DNA of 64,000 nucleotides, taken from Coprinus comatus (lineage: Eukaryota; Basidiomycota; Agaricomycetes; Agaricales; Agaricaceae). The notes beneath the pieces are model-generated. The model worked only from the letters and a program-made list of their open reading frames with translations, ran no database searches and had not been told where the DNA came from. The stretch spans positions 86,271-150,270 of the forward strand of contig JAWPGT010000055.1 of assembly GCA_034638255.1 (NCBI GenBank), given 5' to 3'. A program made the position numbers and the translations under genes. Position 1 is the stretch's first letter. Each line of letters begins with the position of its first letter. Of this stretch, positions 10,724 through 23,600 are shown one piece after another.

Positions 10724-12835
10724 TCAACATTTTCGTTTCCTCACGGGGCTTTCCGTATCACCATCTCGGGTTCTCTTCCTCCCTCCGCGTGTAGGGCTAG
10801 TAGGCATGTAGTAATCCGGTACAGTCGTGAAACTATTGTTCGAGAAGGGTGTAGCCGATGTTTGCGTCGGACCCGATTCATCTAAGGAGAAACTTGCGGT
10901 GTGATCACGAGGTGTAGAGGGAGCCTCGGTCGTGGGAGGCGTCAAAACTGATGTCGTCATCGTCATCGTGGCGTCAAGATTGCTGAGAACTTTTCGGTAT
11001 CCTGCCTGAACACGTCCGAAGTATTCCGGTTTCTTGGTGTAAACTCGTAGCAAAACCTCCGCAAAACAATCTGGCTGGAGGTTCGAATAGTCTCCCTTTT
11101 CAACATTCCTGCAATCTAGGATGGGTGAGATAATAATCTCAATTTCATATGAAATGTTCACCTACTTTTTGGGTCCCTTTTAGAGTAAAATTTGACATAT
11201 TTTAAGGGATTTTCCTCCTTCATTCCATAGTGCATGGTAGCGAAATCAACGATAACATCGTCTACCTCAATCTCGTCAACATCCCTAGGGAAGGGTTTTG
11301 GGTGCATTCGTTTTACTTCTTGAACAATTGCAGAACTTGTGACATGCTCTTTGAAGATATTACGGTAAGGCCATTCGATGACTTTGTAATCGACACATTT
11401 ATATAAGTTGCGGTCGCGTATTCTTCGCATAATCGAGCGAGATTTCACCAACTCCTGTAAATTAATTGTTGGCCTAGAGTATAAATCGGGGGGAAAATGC
11501 TCTTACTGGGTCAGTTGATGACTCAATTTGCTGCATAATTGTGTCGTTCAGAAATACAAATTTCTCGGGATCATAGACACGCTCAGCAATGTGTAACACT
11601 GGCTCTGCCGCGAGAAGAGCGTCAATGATCATGTACTCAATTGCTTTGGCTGGAAAATTCAATGAACAACAAGCTACCAGTAGTGGTAAACGAGAAAACT
11701 GACCTGCTTTGTGATTGTAGATCATTTTGTGCAATTTGAAACGCGTCGCACAAATCTCGTATAATTGATTCGCATCTTTTATATCATAGCATATCTGGTG
11801 GTCAATAACTCGAGCAGAATTGACTATGCGATTGGAATCAATATGGATCGGTTCTCCAATCATGTGTGAGTCTCTCTTGATGTAATCAAATCTGGAGATA
11901 AATTTTAACGTCAGTAGGGGAATTAATATTCAACATTGTCTCACTTGTCAACATCGAGCCCGTTACGCTTGTTGGCGACGATATCAAAAAGAAATCTTTT
12001 TTCATCGGGACTGAAAACAGCACGACAACAATTGAAATGTGTTCTACAAAGATATCAGGAACACTGACTTGCATTTCGAAGGATCGCCAGCGATCAGGGC
12101 CTTAATGAAGAGTTGATCCTTTTCTGGTATAGCAATTTCGTTTTCGGCAATTAAGAAGTCGATCATCATTTCTGAGCCCTGTTCATGCTCCCATTTCTTG
12201 TCAGGCCTAAAAAGAGGTAATTCCATCAGCCCTGTGGATTCTTCGATACTCACGGCGGGACTCACAACACCCTTGGCATGAACATTCCATCCCACACGTG
12301 GGACCAAGGGCCATGTCCTAGATCATGACATAACCCAGCGATTTCGACGCAATCAACATCCCGATCGGTGATATTAAGTTCAGGTTGATTGCGTTGCAGC
12401 CGAGTGGCAAGCAATCGGGAGAGATATGCCACACCTAAAAATGAAAAAGGGTAAATATATGCGCAATTAATCAATTTACCAACCTAAGCAATGCTCAAAA
12501 CGGCTATGAGAAGCGCCTGGCCAGACGTAAGACGTCGTTCCTAATTGCTTTACGTCGCGAAGTCGCTGAAATTGACGTCTAGAGAGCATATATGAGACTA
12601 ACGGGCAACAGTGTGATGATGACCATCTTACGTGTCGATGAACTCTGACAGAAGGGTATGAACGGGTACTAGCGGAGGTCATTACCCCGTTTACCAACCA
12701 AGAAGTTTCCAAGAACGCACTGTAGTCATGAATTGGGTCCTTGATGGACCTGACAAGTGTTGTCCGGTTCAGTGCGTCTCCAGCGGATTCGTCTACTATA
12801 TCGTCGCGTATAGCAGGTATCTTGGGATCCAGCAT
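10724..12835 (-). CDS. SAMHD1-type dNTP triphosphohydrolase (HD domain)
   Basis: Hydrolyses dNTPs to nucleoside plus triphosphate, controlling nuclear dNTP pools. Ten exons join in frame to 542 residues (12835-12721, 12668-12632, 12578-12484, 12434-12266, 12206-12069, 12010-11945, 11891-11704, 11649-11507, 11454-11162, 11108-10724). The metal site is complete. It has [12 protein letters not shown] (first His), [11 protein letters not shown] (HD pair near residues 119-120), and later an Asp in IKRDSHMIG. Other family landmarks are [41 protein letters not shown] and a YSKRDPK segment. The N-terminal SAM domain of the animal protein is absent. The last ~90 residues are a Ser/Thr/Pro-rich tail ending in a basic cluster ([14 protein letters not shown]) that looks like a nuclear signal (inference). 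All ten introns have GT..AG ends. Confidence 0.93.
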
Positions 12836-13111
12836 CGTGGTGGGGAGGCGCAGACCGGGCGTGGACTCCAGGTGTGTTTAAGTAAAAGAGCTTCGACGCA
12901 GCCGATCATTAATCTATAAATGGAAGGGGGACAAACAACTTGATTGAGTAGACCAAATAATTCGCACTGCCACATTGATCCAGCCTTCTCCAGAGTCTAA
13001 TAAGCCCTGATCAAGCAACACAAAATAGTCTAGCTAAAGGTTCATAAATTGGTAAACGACCGACACACCAAAAGTATCTCATAGCAAAATAATTTGAGCC
13101 CAAAAAATCCC

Positions 13112-14548
13112 TCACAATTTTGCAAGTCGCTCCTCGATTAGTAACAGCAAGTCATAGACAACCTTCGCAAGATTGTCCGGCATTTCCTGAGGTATCTAGA
13201 TTGGAAGGTTTCAATACTAAATTCAAGCAACACAATGAATATAGACGGACCAGATGGCCAACCCCAGCCATTTTGGTCACAGAAGCATATTTACGGCCAG
13301 AAGTAGGGTCGAGCAATGCGTCTTGAACCCCCCGAGGACTGAGAACCGAATGAGCACATTGGTATGGATATAAGGAAAAATACCTCGTACATAAAATCAG
13401 TCTCGAGCCCCAGAATGAGATGTATCGGGAGGATCAAACATAGTCGGTTCAATTCATCCACCGGTGATGTCGCTCCTTTTTCATCCAGGTACATTGCCTA
13501 AAGAGTGACTGTTCAACACTATAAAGCACGAATCCCCCATGAGAACGCACCCGCTCCTGTTCACGAGTACACGCAAGCGTTACCCGCTTCGATCCAGGTA
13601 TTGTGGTGAGTGCATGTGCCTAGTGGATCATCAACCTGCGGATACAGCCAAGAACTTCACAATTCCCCTCACCACAAATGCTCTCAGGACTCTCTGGTCC
13701 CACTTTACGGCTTTCGTCTTCTGCTGCAATTCTTGAAAGGCAGTAGCTTCTTCGTCCCACTCATTAACTCTCTTCATCGCACTGATCACAAGATTGTTTC
13801 TTAAGACGCTCAAGTGTTGGGCGCCCCCTGGGCTGACCATGGGTTCTACAATGATTAGCGATATGAACGGGAAGCTCGGTTTTAGGCCCTGTAACAACAA
13901 GCTACAAACAGCCAATCACGTCAAGAAGTGTTTCTATATCCCGATGATGTAGGGAAACTCTTACCTCGCGTTTGCGCCCAAAGAATGACCTAATCCAACA
14001 AGTCTCTTCTTCCCAAAATCTACTCCAAATGTCTTCGGCGCTTTAAGCAAGAAACGATGGACTGCCTCTGCATACTGTTGACACCCAACTAGATATATTG
14101 TGGTTATAATTGTCTCTGGAGTCAAGACAAGAAGTTCATACTCACAACTGTTCACGTATTTTGGTTTTTTCAATGTTTCTCGATTCAACACACCTGCATG
14201 TCCATGATTCGGACAATCAATAGCCCATACCTCTCTAATCTTGGTTCTTTCCACTCCATTCTTCTTGGCTAGTTGAAACAACATCTCCAACGTCGGCTCC
14301 CATGCCTCCTTGTGAAAACTTGTCGAATGCAAAGTAATAATTGTTAATGCCTCCGGATCTTCTTCGAATGCTTCAGCTTCTCTTATAGAATACCGTTTCG
14401 CAGTGATATACAAAGGATAACGATACCCAACCGAAGTCTTGCTATCCTCTGCTCTAACATCCCAGGTATTCGTATTCCCATCATCAATGCCACACGACTC
14501 GGACCGTGCATCAGGGGGAAGTGTGACAGCTTCCTCTAATAACTTCAT
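13112..14548 (-). CDS. Alpha/beta hydrolase, Lpx1/toxin-biosynthesis-like family
   Basis: Serine hydrolase fold. The start at 14548 gives MKLLEEAVTLPPDARSES. A beta-strand and helix region follows (ALTIITLHSTSFHKEAWEPT; AIDCPNHGHAGVLN), then the nucleophile elbow GHSLGAN with the catalytic serine, and PFISLIIVEPMV, which is typical of fungal Lpx1-like peroxisomal and secondary-metabolite hydrolases. The C-terminal end reads GVGHL (catalytic His), then after an intron IPQEMPDNLAKVVYDLL, and stops at 13112. At least four introns are needed; the exon between about 13350 and 13620 is the least certain. The substrate cannot be read from sequence. There is no signal peptide, so it is presumably intracellular. 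The last three residues are AKL in front of the stop, which resembles a weak peroxisomal targeting tripeptide. Confidence 0.78.
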
Positions 14549-14939
14549 TTGATTCGACTTCCTGGCTCGTGCGTGCGTATGTTTAATTATATGACACTCG
14601 TTGGATAACCCGGTTTTGAAGACTTGTCAGCAAAGCTTAGGAGCGAAGGATTCAGGGCTGGTATGGAGCGTTTCCATACTTTACCTCAAGAAGGTAGTGG
14701 CTATCTCGGGAACAACGTCCCGAAGGATCGATGAAGAGTAATGTGACCTGACAAAGAAACACATGTCCTCTTTTATGTAAATTTCAAGCCTCCTCCCACG
14801 TTCGTTACAAGCCTTTCTATCTCCAGATAACCGCTATTTATACTCAACATACTTAAATAATAGCAGATACTAGCGCACATATCATGTCATTCAGATGTAT
14901 ATACAACACAAAGGCAGAATAATCGCGGAATAAATGAAA
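14549..14939. other. Intergenic stretch, hydrolase promoter and lyase 3' end
   Basis: 391 bases between two minus-strand genes. It should hold the promoter of the hydrolase and the lyase 3' untranslated region. No further coding or repeat signal seen. Confidence 0.45.
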
Positions 14940-16256
14940 CTAGAAGGACAAGGTCTGGCCAGCACTGTTGGAAACAGCAGAACGAACACTCGAAGTAGAG
15001 ATGAGATTGTATGAGTACGGAGGTGAGGTAAACGAGCCAGTGGGTGCAGCGTTGGAAGCACCACCGAAATCATTTCCTCGAGCAACAGCAAAACCACCAT
15101 CAGTAGAATAGAGAGGCTTGTCAGTGCCTAGTGAGAATTTTTAACGTGAGTTCCAATTCGAAATTTCCATCATATGATCATTCAAAGGAATGAGAAGGAA
15201 CGTACCAGTCCAAACGTTATTTTCAACAAGAAGTTGAGCACCATCACGAGTGTTGATACCATCATTGTTGTTATCAAAGACATTATTGAAGATATGTCCA
15301 TGACCGAATCGGAGAGAAGGAGTACGAGAGTTAAGATTAGACCAAAGATTATTGGCATAGGTAACAGTAATAGGTGTGTCCTCGGCACCATTACTATCAG
15401 AATGACCGACAAGTGATCCCTTCCAATGATTAGTGAGCCTGCTATTGGTAACAGTTACACCTGTGCAGCCATGTGTAATGTCAAGAAGCCCATCATAGCT
15501 ACAAAAAGAATCATTCAGTGGATCAGACCTTAAAAAATGCTGGGGTACACTTACAAATCTTTGTCGTGGTCCCTGTCACTAGAGAGATCGACATGATCGA
15601 TCCAGACTTGGTGAGCTTCTTGGATACCAAGAGCATCACCAGCATCAGCTAAAACCTTTGAAATCCTCACATTTCGAATAATAACGTTGTTTTTCCCGAG
15701 AACACGAAGTCCGACACCAACAAGTGCTAGAGTATTGATGTGAGCTCCAGCACATATCTGGCCTACGTCACAGACATTTGAAGCTTACCAGAGCCAGGAT
15801 TTCCAAGGATGGACGTATTGGCCCCAACTCTGACCGCAGTATTCCCAGTTATCGTTCCTGTTTTACGCTACTCAGATTTTCATCGTTTTACAGAAATAAA
15901 AGATGGATCAAATACCAGATATAATGACGACTTTTTTGGAATCACTTGAGACAGCAGATGTGAGAGCGCTGAGAGTAGAAACGGTTGTTCTGGGTCCTCC
16001 TGAACCTCCAGTAGTACTAGAAATTTAGTTTAATGAATATGAGTACTTTTCATCACGACACATAGCATACATACCCGCCGTTTAGGGTGGCATAACCAAC
16101 AGTGGCGACTTCATCCACTGATGCACGTTTTACAAGTCCAGCCTACTCCCATTACGATATGTCAAACACGATCGAAATTACAATTTTAACATTTGTAGTA
16201 CTTACCCAACTGGTCTGTACGACAGTAAAAGCGAAGAGAGCTTTAAAGAATTTCAT
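14940..16256 (-). CDS. Secreted pectate lyase, polysaccharide lyase family 1
   Basis: Cleaves polygalacturonate by beta-elimination, a plant cell-wall activity. The start at 16256 gives a short signal peptide (MKFFKALFAFTVVQTSW), interrupted by an intron right at its end, then VATVGYATLNGG, the usual start of the mature enzyme. The parallel beta-helix landmarks follow in order: NVIIRNVKISKV, HQVWIDHVDLSSD (calcium-site region), YDGLLDITHG, VTVTNSRLTNHWKGSLVGHS, then NNLWSNLNSRTPSLRFGHGH with the conserved RxPxxR. There are about seven exons, with introns near 16200-16120, 16080-16030, 15900, 15780, 15540 and 15200. The frame ends with LSF and a TAG at 14942-14940. A TATA-like box lies about 65 bases upstream. 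Length is normal for a fungal PL1. Confidence 0.88.
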
Positions 16257-16320
16257 TTTTCTTTGGATAGTAAGGAAGTTGTGATTCTCGGACTGATTTA
16301 TTCTCCTACATGATCATCGC

Positions 16321-16330
16321 ATTTTTATAC
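16321..16330 (-). promoter_or_regulatory. TATA-like box of the pectate lyase
   Basis: The minus strand reads GTATAAAAAT here, 65-74 bases upstream of the lyase ATG at 16256. This is a normal place for a TATA element in a strongly regulated fungal secreted-enzyme gene. Confidence 0.45.
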
Positions 16331-17895
16331 CTCACAGTGCGCTCATATAGCTATAGCAGTATGAGAAATATGAGGACAAAAACAACACATAGAACCCTTC
16401 GAAAGAGCTCAATTCAAGATATTGGTTCTCACTCAGAAATTAGCTTAGAGTAAGTATGAGTGGCAAGGAGCGGTTCTGCAAATAGTGGGCCTAAACGGCC
16501 CGCCACGGAGCTTCCTGCCGGCAGAGGCACACAATAGAGTGCCCACAAGTCGCCGGCAGTGCTAGTGAAGTATGTTCCGTGCAGTGCATCTATCCATAGT
16601 GTTCCAACTTCCGTTTTCTCCAAAATCGTTCTCAGTGTGATAGTCTAATCATATTCATGTCACATGTGGTTCTTTCAAGCTTGTCCCCGTGTTGTGAAGT
16701 TTTGAAAAATTGGCAAGAAGTTCGGAGAAATTGTACAGCTGTGAAAACCGTTCCATTCATTTCGTGGAGACAACAGTTCAGGGACAAATCCAATAGGACA
16801 CGTGCCATGCTTATTTTCATCCTTCATGTCGGAGATAGCGCAGGTAAGTAGCAATATTCAATTCAACCAGGCTCAAGGCATTGTTTTCTTAACTTGACTC
16901 GTTAATTCATCAACAGGCCGAGTTGACGATCTGACGCTCGTTTGCACAGTTACTGTGAATTTTACTGACTCTCACTATAATTACTAGTATCATGATAGAA
17001 CACGGAAAGACATCCGGAAAACTCAAACAACTGACGCTCCGGCTCTTGGCGGTCCGCCAACTCTACACCTCCAATGATATACTATGCAATCCAAATTATG
17101 ATGGTGGAGCATCTGGGGAGCATCTCGTGCTTCGCACCACATGCGATGTCTTGTGAATAAGTCTCACGTAGCTTACCACCCAGACTTCAGACAACGTAAT
17201 TTACTACTACTCGTACACCTCACCATTTGCTCTCGGTGCAACAGTATTCATTGCACATAATTATTTACCACAGACCTCCCTCGCGGACACGACCTGGCCT
17301 CCTCTCTCCAACCATTACCCATTGTCAATCCATACGTAGCTAAACAGTCGCGTATATATATAGTACTCATACACTCACTGACTACCTGAGCCGATGAACA
17401 GGATGAAGTGCCATCGTTCCGTACTCTGTTTCGGTTGTAGTCAATGTGCCGAAGATACCCCCATGGTCGCTACTCGAGAAAAGGAAGGCAATATCACCTG
17501 AACAAGGAAGCCACATGCAGATGATAGTATTTTTTTCCCGGCGGAATGATTTACTTCAGACTCGAAGCTTAAATCCTCATATGATCAATGTGATCAAAAG
17601 AGTTACATATCTCATGTGCCAAGACGGTCCGCTGTGGTCAGACTGAGGTACATATGACGGTTATGTCACTTCAATTACACAGCAGGAACTTAAATTATTT
17701 TAGTCATTGACATGTACTTATACTTACATCAAGAATGCCACTTCAAATAGTTGGAGGTAGTGATGGTAGATGTGAATAGTATGACGAAGCTTCAATTCTT
17801 TTTCAATTTGCTTCCCGTCCTCATCAGCGCAGCCTCAGACACCCAAACGATTTCCCTGTAATCGGCAAAAACTTCTCAGCCTTCAGCACCTTCTT
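16331..17895. other. Gene-free stretch, about 1.6 kb
   Basis: No reading frame here resembles a protein I know, and none extends by plausible splicing. A GC-rich patch at about 16484-16560 contains short palindromes (GGGCC..GGCCC; CTGCCGGCAG) and stands out from the AT-rich surroundings. A TATATATATA run lies near 17355. Nothing else is supported. Confidence 0.4.
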
Positions 17896-19641
17896 TTATA
17901 CCTTACTATCTTTCGCGGTCTTGTGAGTAGTATCAAATTTGGCAAAATCATGACCACCATTACTCTCCACCGGCGTGAGTTCATCGTCGTTGGACTCGTT
18001 TCTGAACGAAAGTGTTTTGGCAGTATTTCTGCTTGAATTTTTTGGGGCTTCTGATGATGATTTGTTATCATTATTAGAAGTCGAAGTCGAAGTCCCTGTA
18101 TTATTGCAATTGCCAAATCTCAAGCTGGATTTTTGACCAAGAGCAATACGATTGGTGTTTTGTTCTACTCGTTTTGCACGAACAACGATCGAGGTTGGTA
18201 TGATTGCCTATTTATGCGAGCTTTGAGTATGACATCAAATAAGTGGAGATTAGAGTCGACTTACGGCTACCTGGATCAAAATGTCGCACGAGCAGAGCTT
18301 TTAGAGTGCGTTAATGAGCAGCACATCTCGAGGCTGCAGATTAGACCAACTTACCCAAACTTCAGGTTTCTGGATCAAAACGGCCAGTACAATCACAAGG
18401 AATGCGGAATAGAGGGCACCAGATTCGATCCTAAGAAACAAATTTGTTCAGTATTTACTCATAATAAGTACCTGCCAACTGAGGCTCACATAATTTCCGT
18501 CGCTCTTGAATATTTCTTCCCGTGCTCCTTTCCCAAGTACTTCACTGTTCTTGTAGAGTATATACTGAGTCGATATGCTATAAATAATATTCAATAAAAC
18601 AAGTTGCATGACTCCATAAATAAGGACAGAGTGCATACTTATTAAGATAGTTAATTGAGCTGTATTTGCAAGGAGAAATGAATATACAGCCACTTCAAAG
18701 GGAACAGCTAAGGGGCTTCCTATCGACAAAGCCCATAGCGAAGCATACCCCATTGCTTATAATATTTATCAAGCTCCATTTTAAATTGTTTTTGAATGTA
18801 GTAAAACACACCTGCCGATCCCATGGTTGTAATTAGGGGTAAAATAACCACATAGAGATTGCTCTCCCACATAACATAGCAACGATAAGTCTATTAGGGA
18901 GTAGAGAATACAACAGTCAGATTGCATGAATTAGGAAGAGTGATACGCTTAGGTACTACATACCAGAATCAAGTCCGCAAGAATGCTATCAGTTGATTTC
19001 AATTCAGTAACCCGAGTCACTCATCACAATCAAATATCAAACATACTTAGCGGTAATGCATGAACACAACTTCATAATGAATCTCCAATCCAAATAGTGC
19101 CTAAGCGGAAGCGGCGGGTTGATACAATCGCTACCAGGAGTAGGAAACGCATTGGTGACGAGTGCAAAGCGAGTTACACCTAGTCCTACGTGAATAGAGA
19201 CCAGAATAAACATAAGCATGCTTGCTATAAACAGAGGATTTTTCCATTTTATTTTGGACGGTTTCATAACGTTGTACTTTTTCGCCAAAGAGACGAATAG
19301 GGAGATGTATATTCCTAAGAGAAGAAACAAAGAATACATATTAGTTCTGCAAGCTCGGAGTACTATTCACTGACTTACCATATAGAAATGTCCCCAGCTA
19401 GATGGATTATTACATTATGATTAGTGGTGTGCATAAACCTACTAGGGCTATAACGTAGCACATACCCATAGTCCGACGAAAGAGATCTTTTAATCACAAT
19501 GATAATACAAGTTAGTCACAACACAATAACTCAAACTGAGATAAATGTGATAGTCACCGTATCTATTCTGATTGCCTCCATTGGCAATGCCAGAGCTGAC
19601 ATTGTGGGTTCTCGGTAACTGGGGAAGTCTGAGGTAACCAT
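17896..19641 (-). CDS. Agaricomycete multi-pass membrane protein of unknown function
   Basis: Minus-strand multi-exon gene. The start at 19641 gives MVTSDFPSYREPTMSALALP. Hydrophobic helices follow: a YSLFLLLGIYISLFVSLAKK segment, FIASMLMFILVSIHVGLGV, then the family hallmark around 19000 (ADSLLADLILTYRCYVMW, followed by VVILPLITT). Further helices are at 18750-18650 (VAVYSFLLANTAQLTILIT), and after RATEIM comes IESGALYSAFLVIVLAVLIQ. The ESGALYS block and a later PTSIVVRAKR are shared by a large family of seven-helix mushroom membrane proteins with no known role. The C-terminal ~85 residues are cytoplasmic, rich in Ser, Thr and Asn, ending KDSKV at 17896. Exon joins in the first 200 bases are uncertain because one small exon does not keep phase in my reading. 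Confidence 0.72.
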
Positions 19642-20607
19642 TCACTCATTTCACCCGTTAAGTAATTTTATGAGAGCAAAATAAAAATAAGTATTTCGCA
19701 TCAACAATGATGATCACTGTCAATGTTGTGGAAGATGCTACTAGAATCACAACATAGAAGCGAAGAACAGAATAGCCTTTCCTTTAGGGGGAGCTCTATT
19801 TATGGCCTGCCACTATGGTCCTACAGCCTATTTGGAGATCTCGGGGAAGATACATTCAACAAAAATGAATGAAAACAAGACATATCATCATATTCTACAC
19901 AGGTGCTGTTATTTTATCCTGTTTCTTCGTCAACAGATCTGTTATGGAGCACTGGTAAGTCACAATAGGTGGTGTCAACTAGAACTGCTCGTGACACGGC
20001 AAAATTTGGTGGCGCAGGGTTCAACTGAAGTGATGATGTTGATTAGATCAGAAAAATAATCAAAAAGCCTGACTAGGTTACGCAAACAAGAAACATCCGG
20101 TATTCTCAAAATAGTGTATCATAATTAAGCCAAGCTTCTTCATGACAGTCAGTAATGTCATTGGACATTCTGGAACTTGTGACTTACCTGGTAAAAAATA
20201 CCTCTGACCGACAAACCCATGCCAAGAGTTGGGGCCTAGTGTTAGTTTTCATCACCCATCGAGCTGAATGTCCACGGGAGTCGCACTCCTACTCTCTAGC
20301 TTGCATCCGTAGAAGCCACATCTGGTGTGAGGGTAATGGTAATCGGAGGTTGGATAGGTGATTTTACAGTCCTTCTTTTTTTTCTCACTGTAACACTACG
20401 GTGAGCAAAGCCATTAACAAAGAGAGTGAGAAGTTGGATTTAACTAAGGTGCCACACAGCCTATTCACAGGAACAATTCATTTTGATGCAATCCTGCGTA
20501 ATTAATTAATTCAAATTCAAATTCCGAACGGAAATAATCTCCAGATATCTATCCCCATAAAGTTTAAGTTGTAATAAATACAGTACATAGTCTCCAAACA
20601 TGCGTCT
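19642..20607. other. Gene-free stretch, about 1 kb
   Basis: Upstream region of the minus-strand membrane gene and downstream region of the GH3 gene. Short frames on the plus strand (19802-20361) contain no recognisable protein features. No repeat or RNA gene seen. Confidence 0.4.
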
Positions 20608-23600
20608 TTAAGATACGACTAATTGAGCCTTCTGGAAAGTTTGTTCACTAGTACCAACTTTGATCGTAAAAGTACCAGGTTCAACGATCCATTCCTTTTT
20701 CTGAGACCACAGACCCAAATCTTGCAAGTTGACATCAATAGTAACAGTTGCAGACTCTCCGGCGCTGTAGATCATAATGATTAATAAAAATCGAGTTCAA
20801 GAATGAAGGAATCTTACGGAATTTCGATTTTTGTGAAGCCGACTAGTAATTGATTAGGAGTTACCACTGAACTGCGGTCATCGGTGGCATAAACTTGTAT
20901 AACTTCTTTACCAGGACGAGAACCGGTATTGTTGACGTTGACCGAGACCCTGAAAGTTTTGGCATCACGGGGGATGGTAGAAGGTGAAAGACTCAGGTTG
21001 GTACTATCATACGGAAACAACACTTAGAAACATGTCTCCAATTGAATTTTGTCTGACTTACTAGTTGAACGTTGTATAGCTCAATCCGTGACCAAATCCC
21101 CATAGGGGCAAAGGGGAGTCGAGAACATACTAAGTAATACATCGTCAGATTGATGACTCTACCGGATCGAATGAAAATATACGCATACCTGATTTCCGAA
21201 TTGCATCACATTATCAACATCAGAGCCAGGTTTGAAAGAAGGTCTACCACCCTTCAGATAGTTATAGAACACCGGAGTGGTACCAACGTCCCGAGGAACA
21301 GAGACAGAAAGTTTTCCGGAGGGGTTCACATCTCCAAATACGACCTCCGCGAGAGCACGTCCTGTGGAGATATATGAGAGCTAGAGCACAATAAAGAGAC
21401 ATACGAGATTTACTGACCTCCGTATTCTCCGGGATAGAATTGATGAATAATACCATTGACATCTAGTTGTAGTTCACATCACGTCACTCGTTAACAATAA
21501 GCGATATGCTTACGATCTTTAACCCAAGGTTCAGCAATAGGTTTACCAGTCACGTACACAACAACTGTAGGTTTTCCGGTTGCTTGAATAGCTTTAACTA
21601 GATCGAGCTGCGATCCGACAAGGCCAAGGTCAGCCTGATCACGCATTTCTCCAGTAGTTGCATTGGTGCCGGGAGACCAGAGTAGGGTTTGATCTAAAGA
21701 CCATGTTCCCACCTGTTGAATGGACAATCAAAAAATTAGTAGCTACTAACATAGCTCTGTAGATGTACATACCATAACAACTGCGACATCAGAGCTTTGA
21801 GCGGCTTGAACGGCCTCAGGGAATCCAGATTGATCTTTCGACATAAGATCTGCACCTTGAGCGTAGTTGATTTTCGTAGAGCTGGAGATACTTTCAAGAT
21901 GTTGTTTGAAGCCTTCAAGAGGACTAATTCCATTATTAGTAGCATTGAAGAAGACATAATCTCCGAACTGGTTGTGTATTTAATTAAGACTCTGCATTTC
22001 CAAAGAATATAAAACGATGCGTACCGTAACACGGTCGACATGTGGACCGATCAGTGCAATAGATCCAATGCCTTTGCTAAGGGGTAAAATATTGTTGTTG
22101 TTTTGGAGAAGGACAATGGACTCTCGATCGGCTCGCTTCAAAACTTCCTGAGAAACACGGAGGGTGGAGAGATAATCATCATAAGGGTACGGGTCTATTA
22201 CTGTGGTGAGCCATATATTTGGAAGAATGAACAATCTGATATACTTTCAAAGAGACCAAGCGAGAACTTGGTACGCAATAAATAGCGTACAGTATCATCG
22301 ATGAATTTTACATTCACATTCTTATCTTTTACTTGTTGAACGAGAGTCTCATAAGTGTAGGTACCTGATGCAGATGGATTAGCAAGTTTATTCTTTTTTG
22401 AAGTATCGTCATACCTCCTCCCATTTCTCCACTTAAACCATTCTCGAGGGCAGCCTTTGCAGCACATTCGCGGGTCTCGCATGTAAAATGCGAAGTGATT
22501 TGGAGATCGATGGCACCGGCATCGCAGGTAACCCAATAATTGTAGCCCCATTCTTTACGTAACTGAACATGGAGTGAGTTATCGAATCATAATATGCATG
22601 TATAGCTCACAATATCTATCAATAAGCCTGAGGACGATATCAACATTCGTAGTCTCATTGCATATTAATAGCTGACGTACTGGAATCTGCAACTGCAGGA
22701 ATGCCATCATAACTATGATACGCCGTCATGATTGAAAGAGCATCCAAACATGCACGATGGAAAGGCCTGAGATATGTTGTGCGACGTTCCCGTTCTCCGC
22801 CTGATACCTGAGCAAGATTCCTAGAGTAATTTTAGCATCGTTTATCGAATGAACCACGTAAGAGTAAATATACGTACAGACCACCTTGCGGCGTTCCAAA
22901 TGCTGCAAAATGTTTACATGTAGCAGCCATACGAGCAATGGCAGTAGAAGATGCGTTTCGGCGTCTTCCATCTTGAAGACCATGGACGAAAGCATAACCG
23001 AGTTCACCAGTCAAGAATGGATCTTCGCCATAGCCTTCTTCTATGCGTCCCCATCTAAGTTCACGAGCTAAATCGAGAACAGGAGCAAATATATGGTTGA
23101 TACCAAGGCCTTCGGCTTCTTTTGCTGTAACATCAGCGACATCGTGGACCAATTCTCTATCGAAGGCTGCAGCAAGGCCGATGGGAGATGGAAATATAGT
23201 TCCATTGTTGGTGAAGCCATGAAGACCTGCATGCAGAGTTTAATACGTTTATAGTCAGAGTTGCAAGGGAACTACGTGCCTTCTGATTGGATGAGCGCGG
23301 GAATTCCGAGAGTGGTATTCTCCATTAGGTATTTCTGACCGACGGTGACGGTATACACAAATTTTTCCCAGGGCATTTGGTACCCTCCCCAAATGCTACC
23401 AGCTCGCGTACTCATCATGTGTGCCTGTTGTATAAAAGATTAACTTCTACTTTAATAATAGAGGTTAAGCCGCACCAAGCCTGTTTCATTGTGAGTCAAG
23501 GTATTGTCAAGAGGATCGGACAAATTCATCCATCCGTTGATATCCCCTTGAATGCTTCAAGTGGTTTTAAATTGGTCAATGACAACTCTGAATAATGGGT

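Noticed and set aside
15174..15416. Open frames on both strands of the pectate lyase exon
   Set aside because: The minus-strand lyase frame with its conserved SLRFGHGHIFNN segment explains the region; the others are shadows.
16484..16560. GC-rich patch with short palindromes, considered as a structured RNA
   Set aside because: The inverted repeats are only 5-10 bases and do not nest into a stable fold; no promoter signals nearby.
18133..18597. Plus-strand open frame of 154 codons
   Set aside because: It overlaps exons of the minus-strand membrane protein with family motifs (ESGALYS, PTSIVVR); the plus frame has none.
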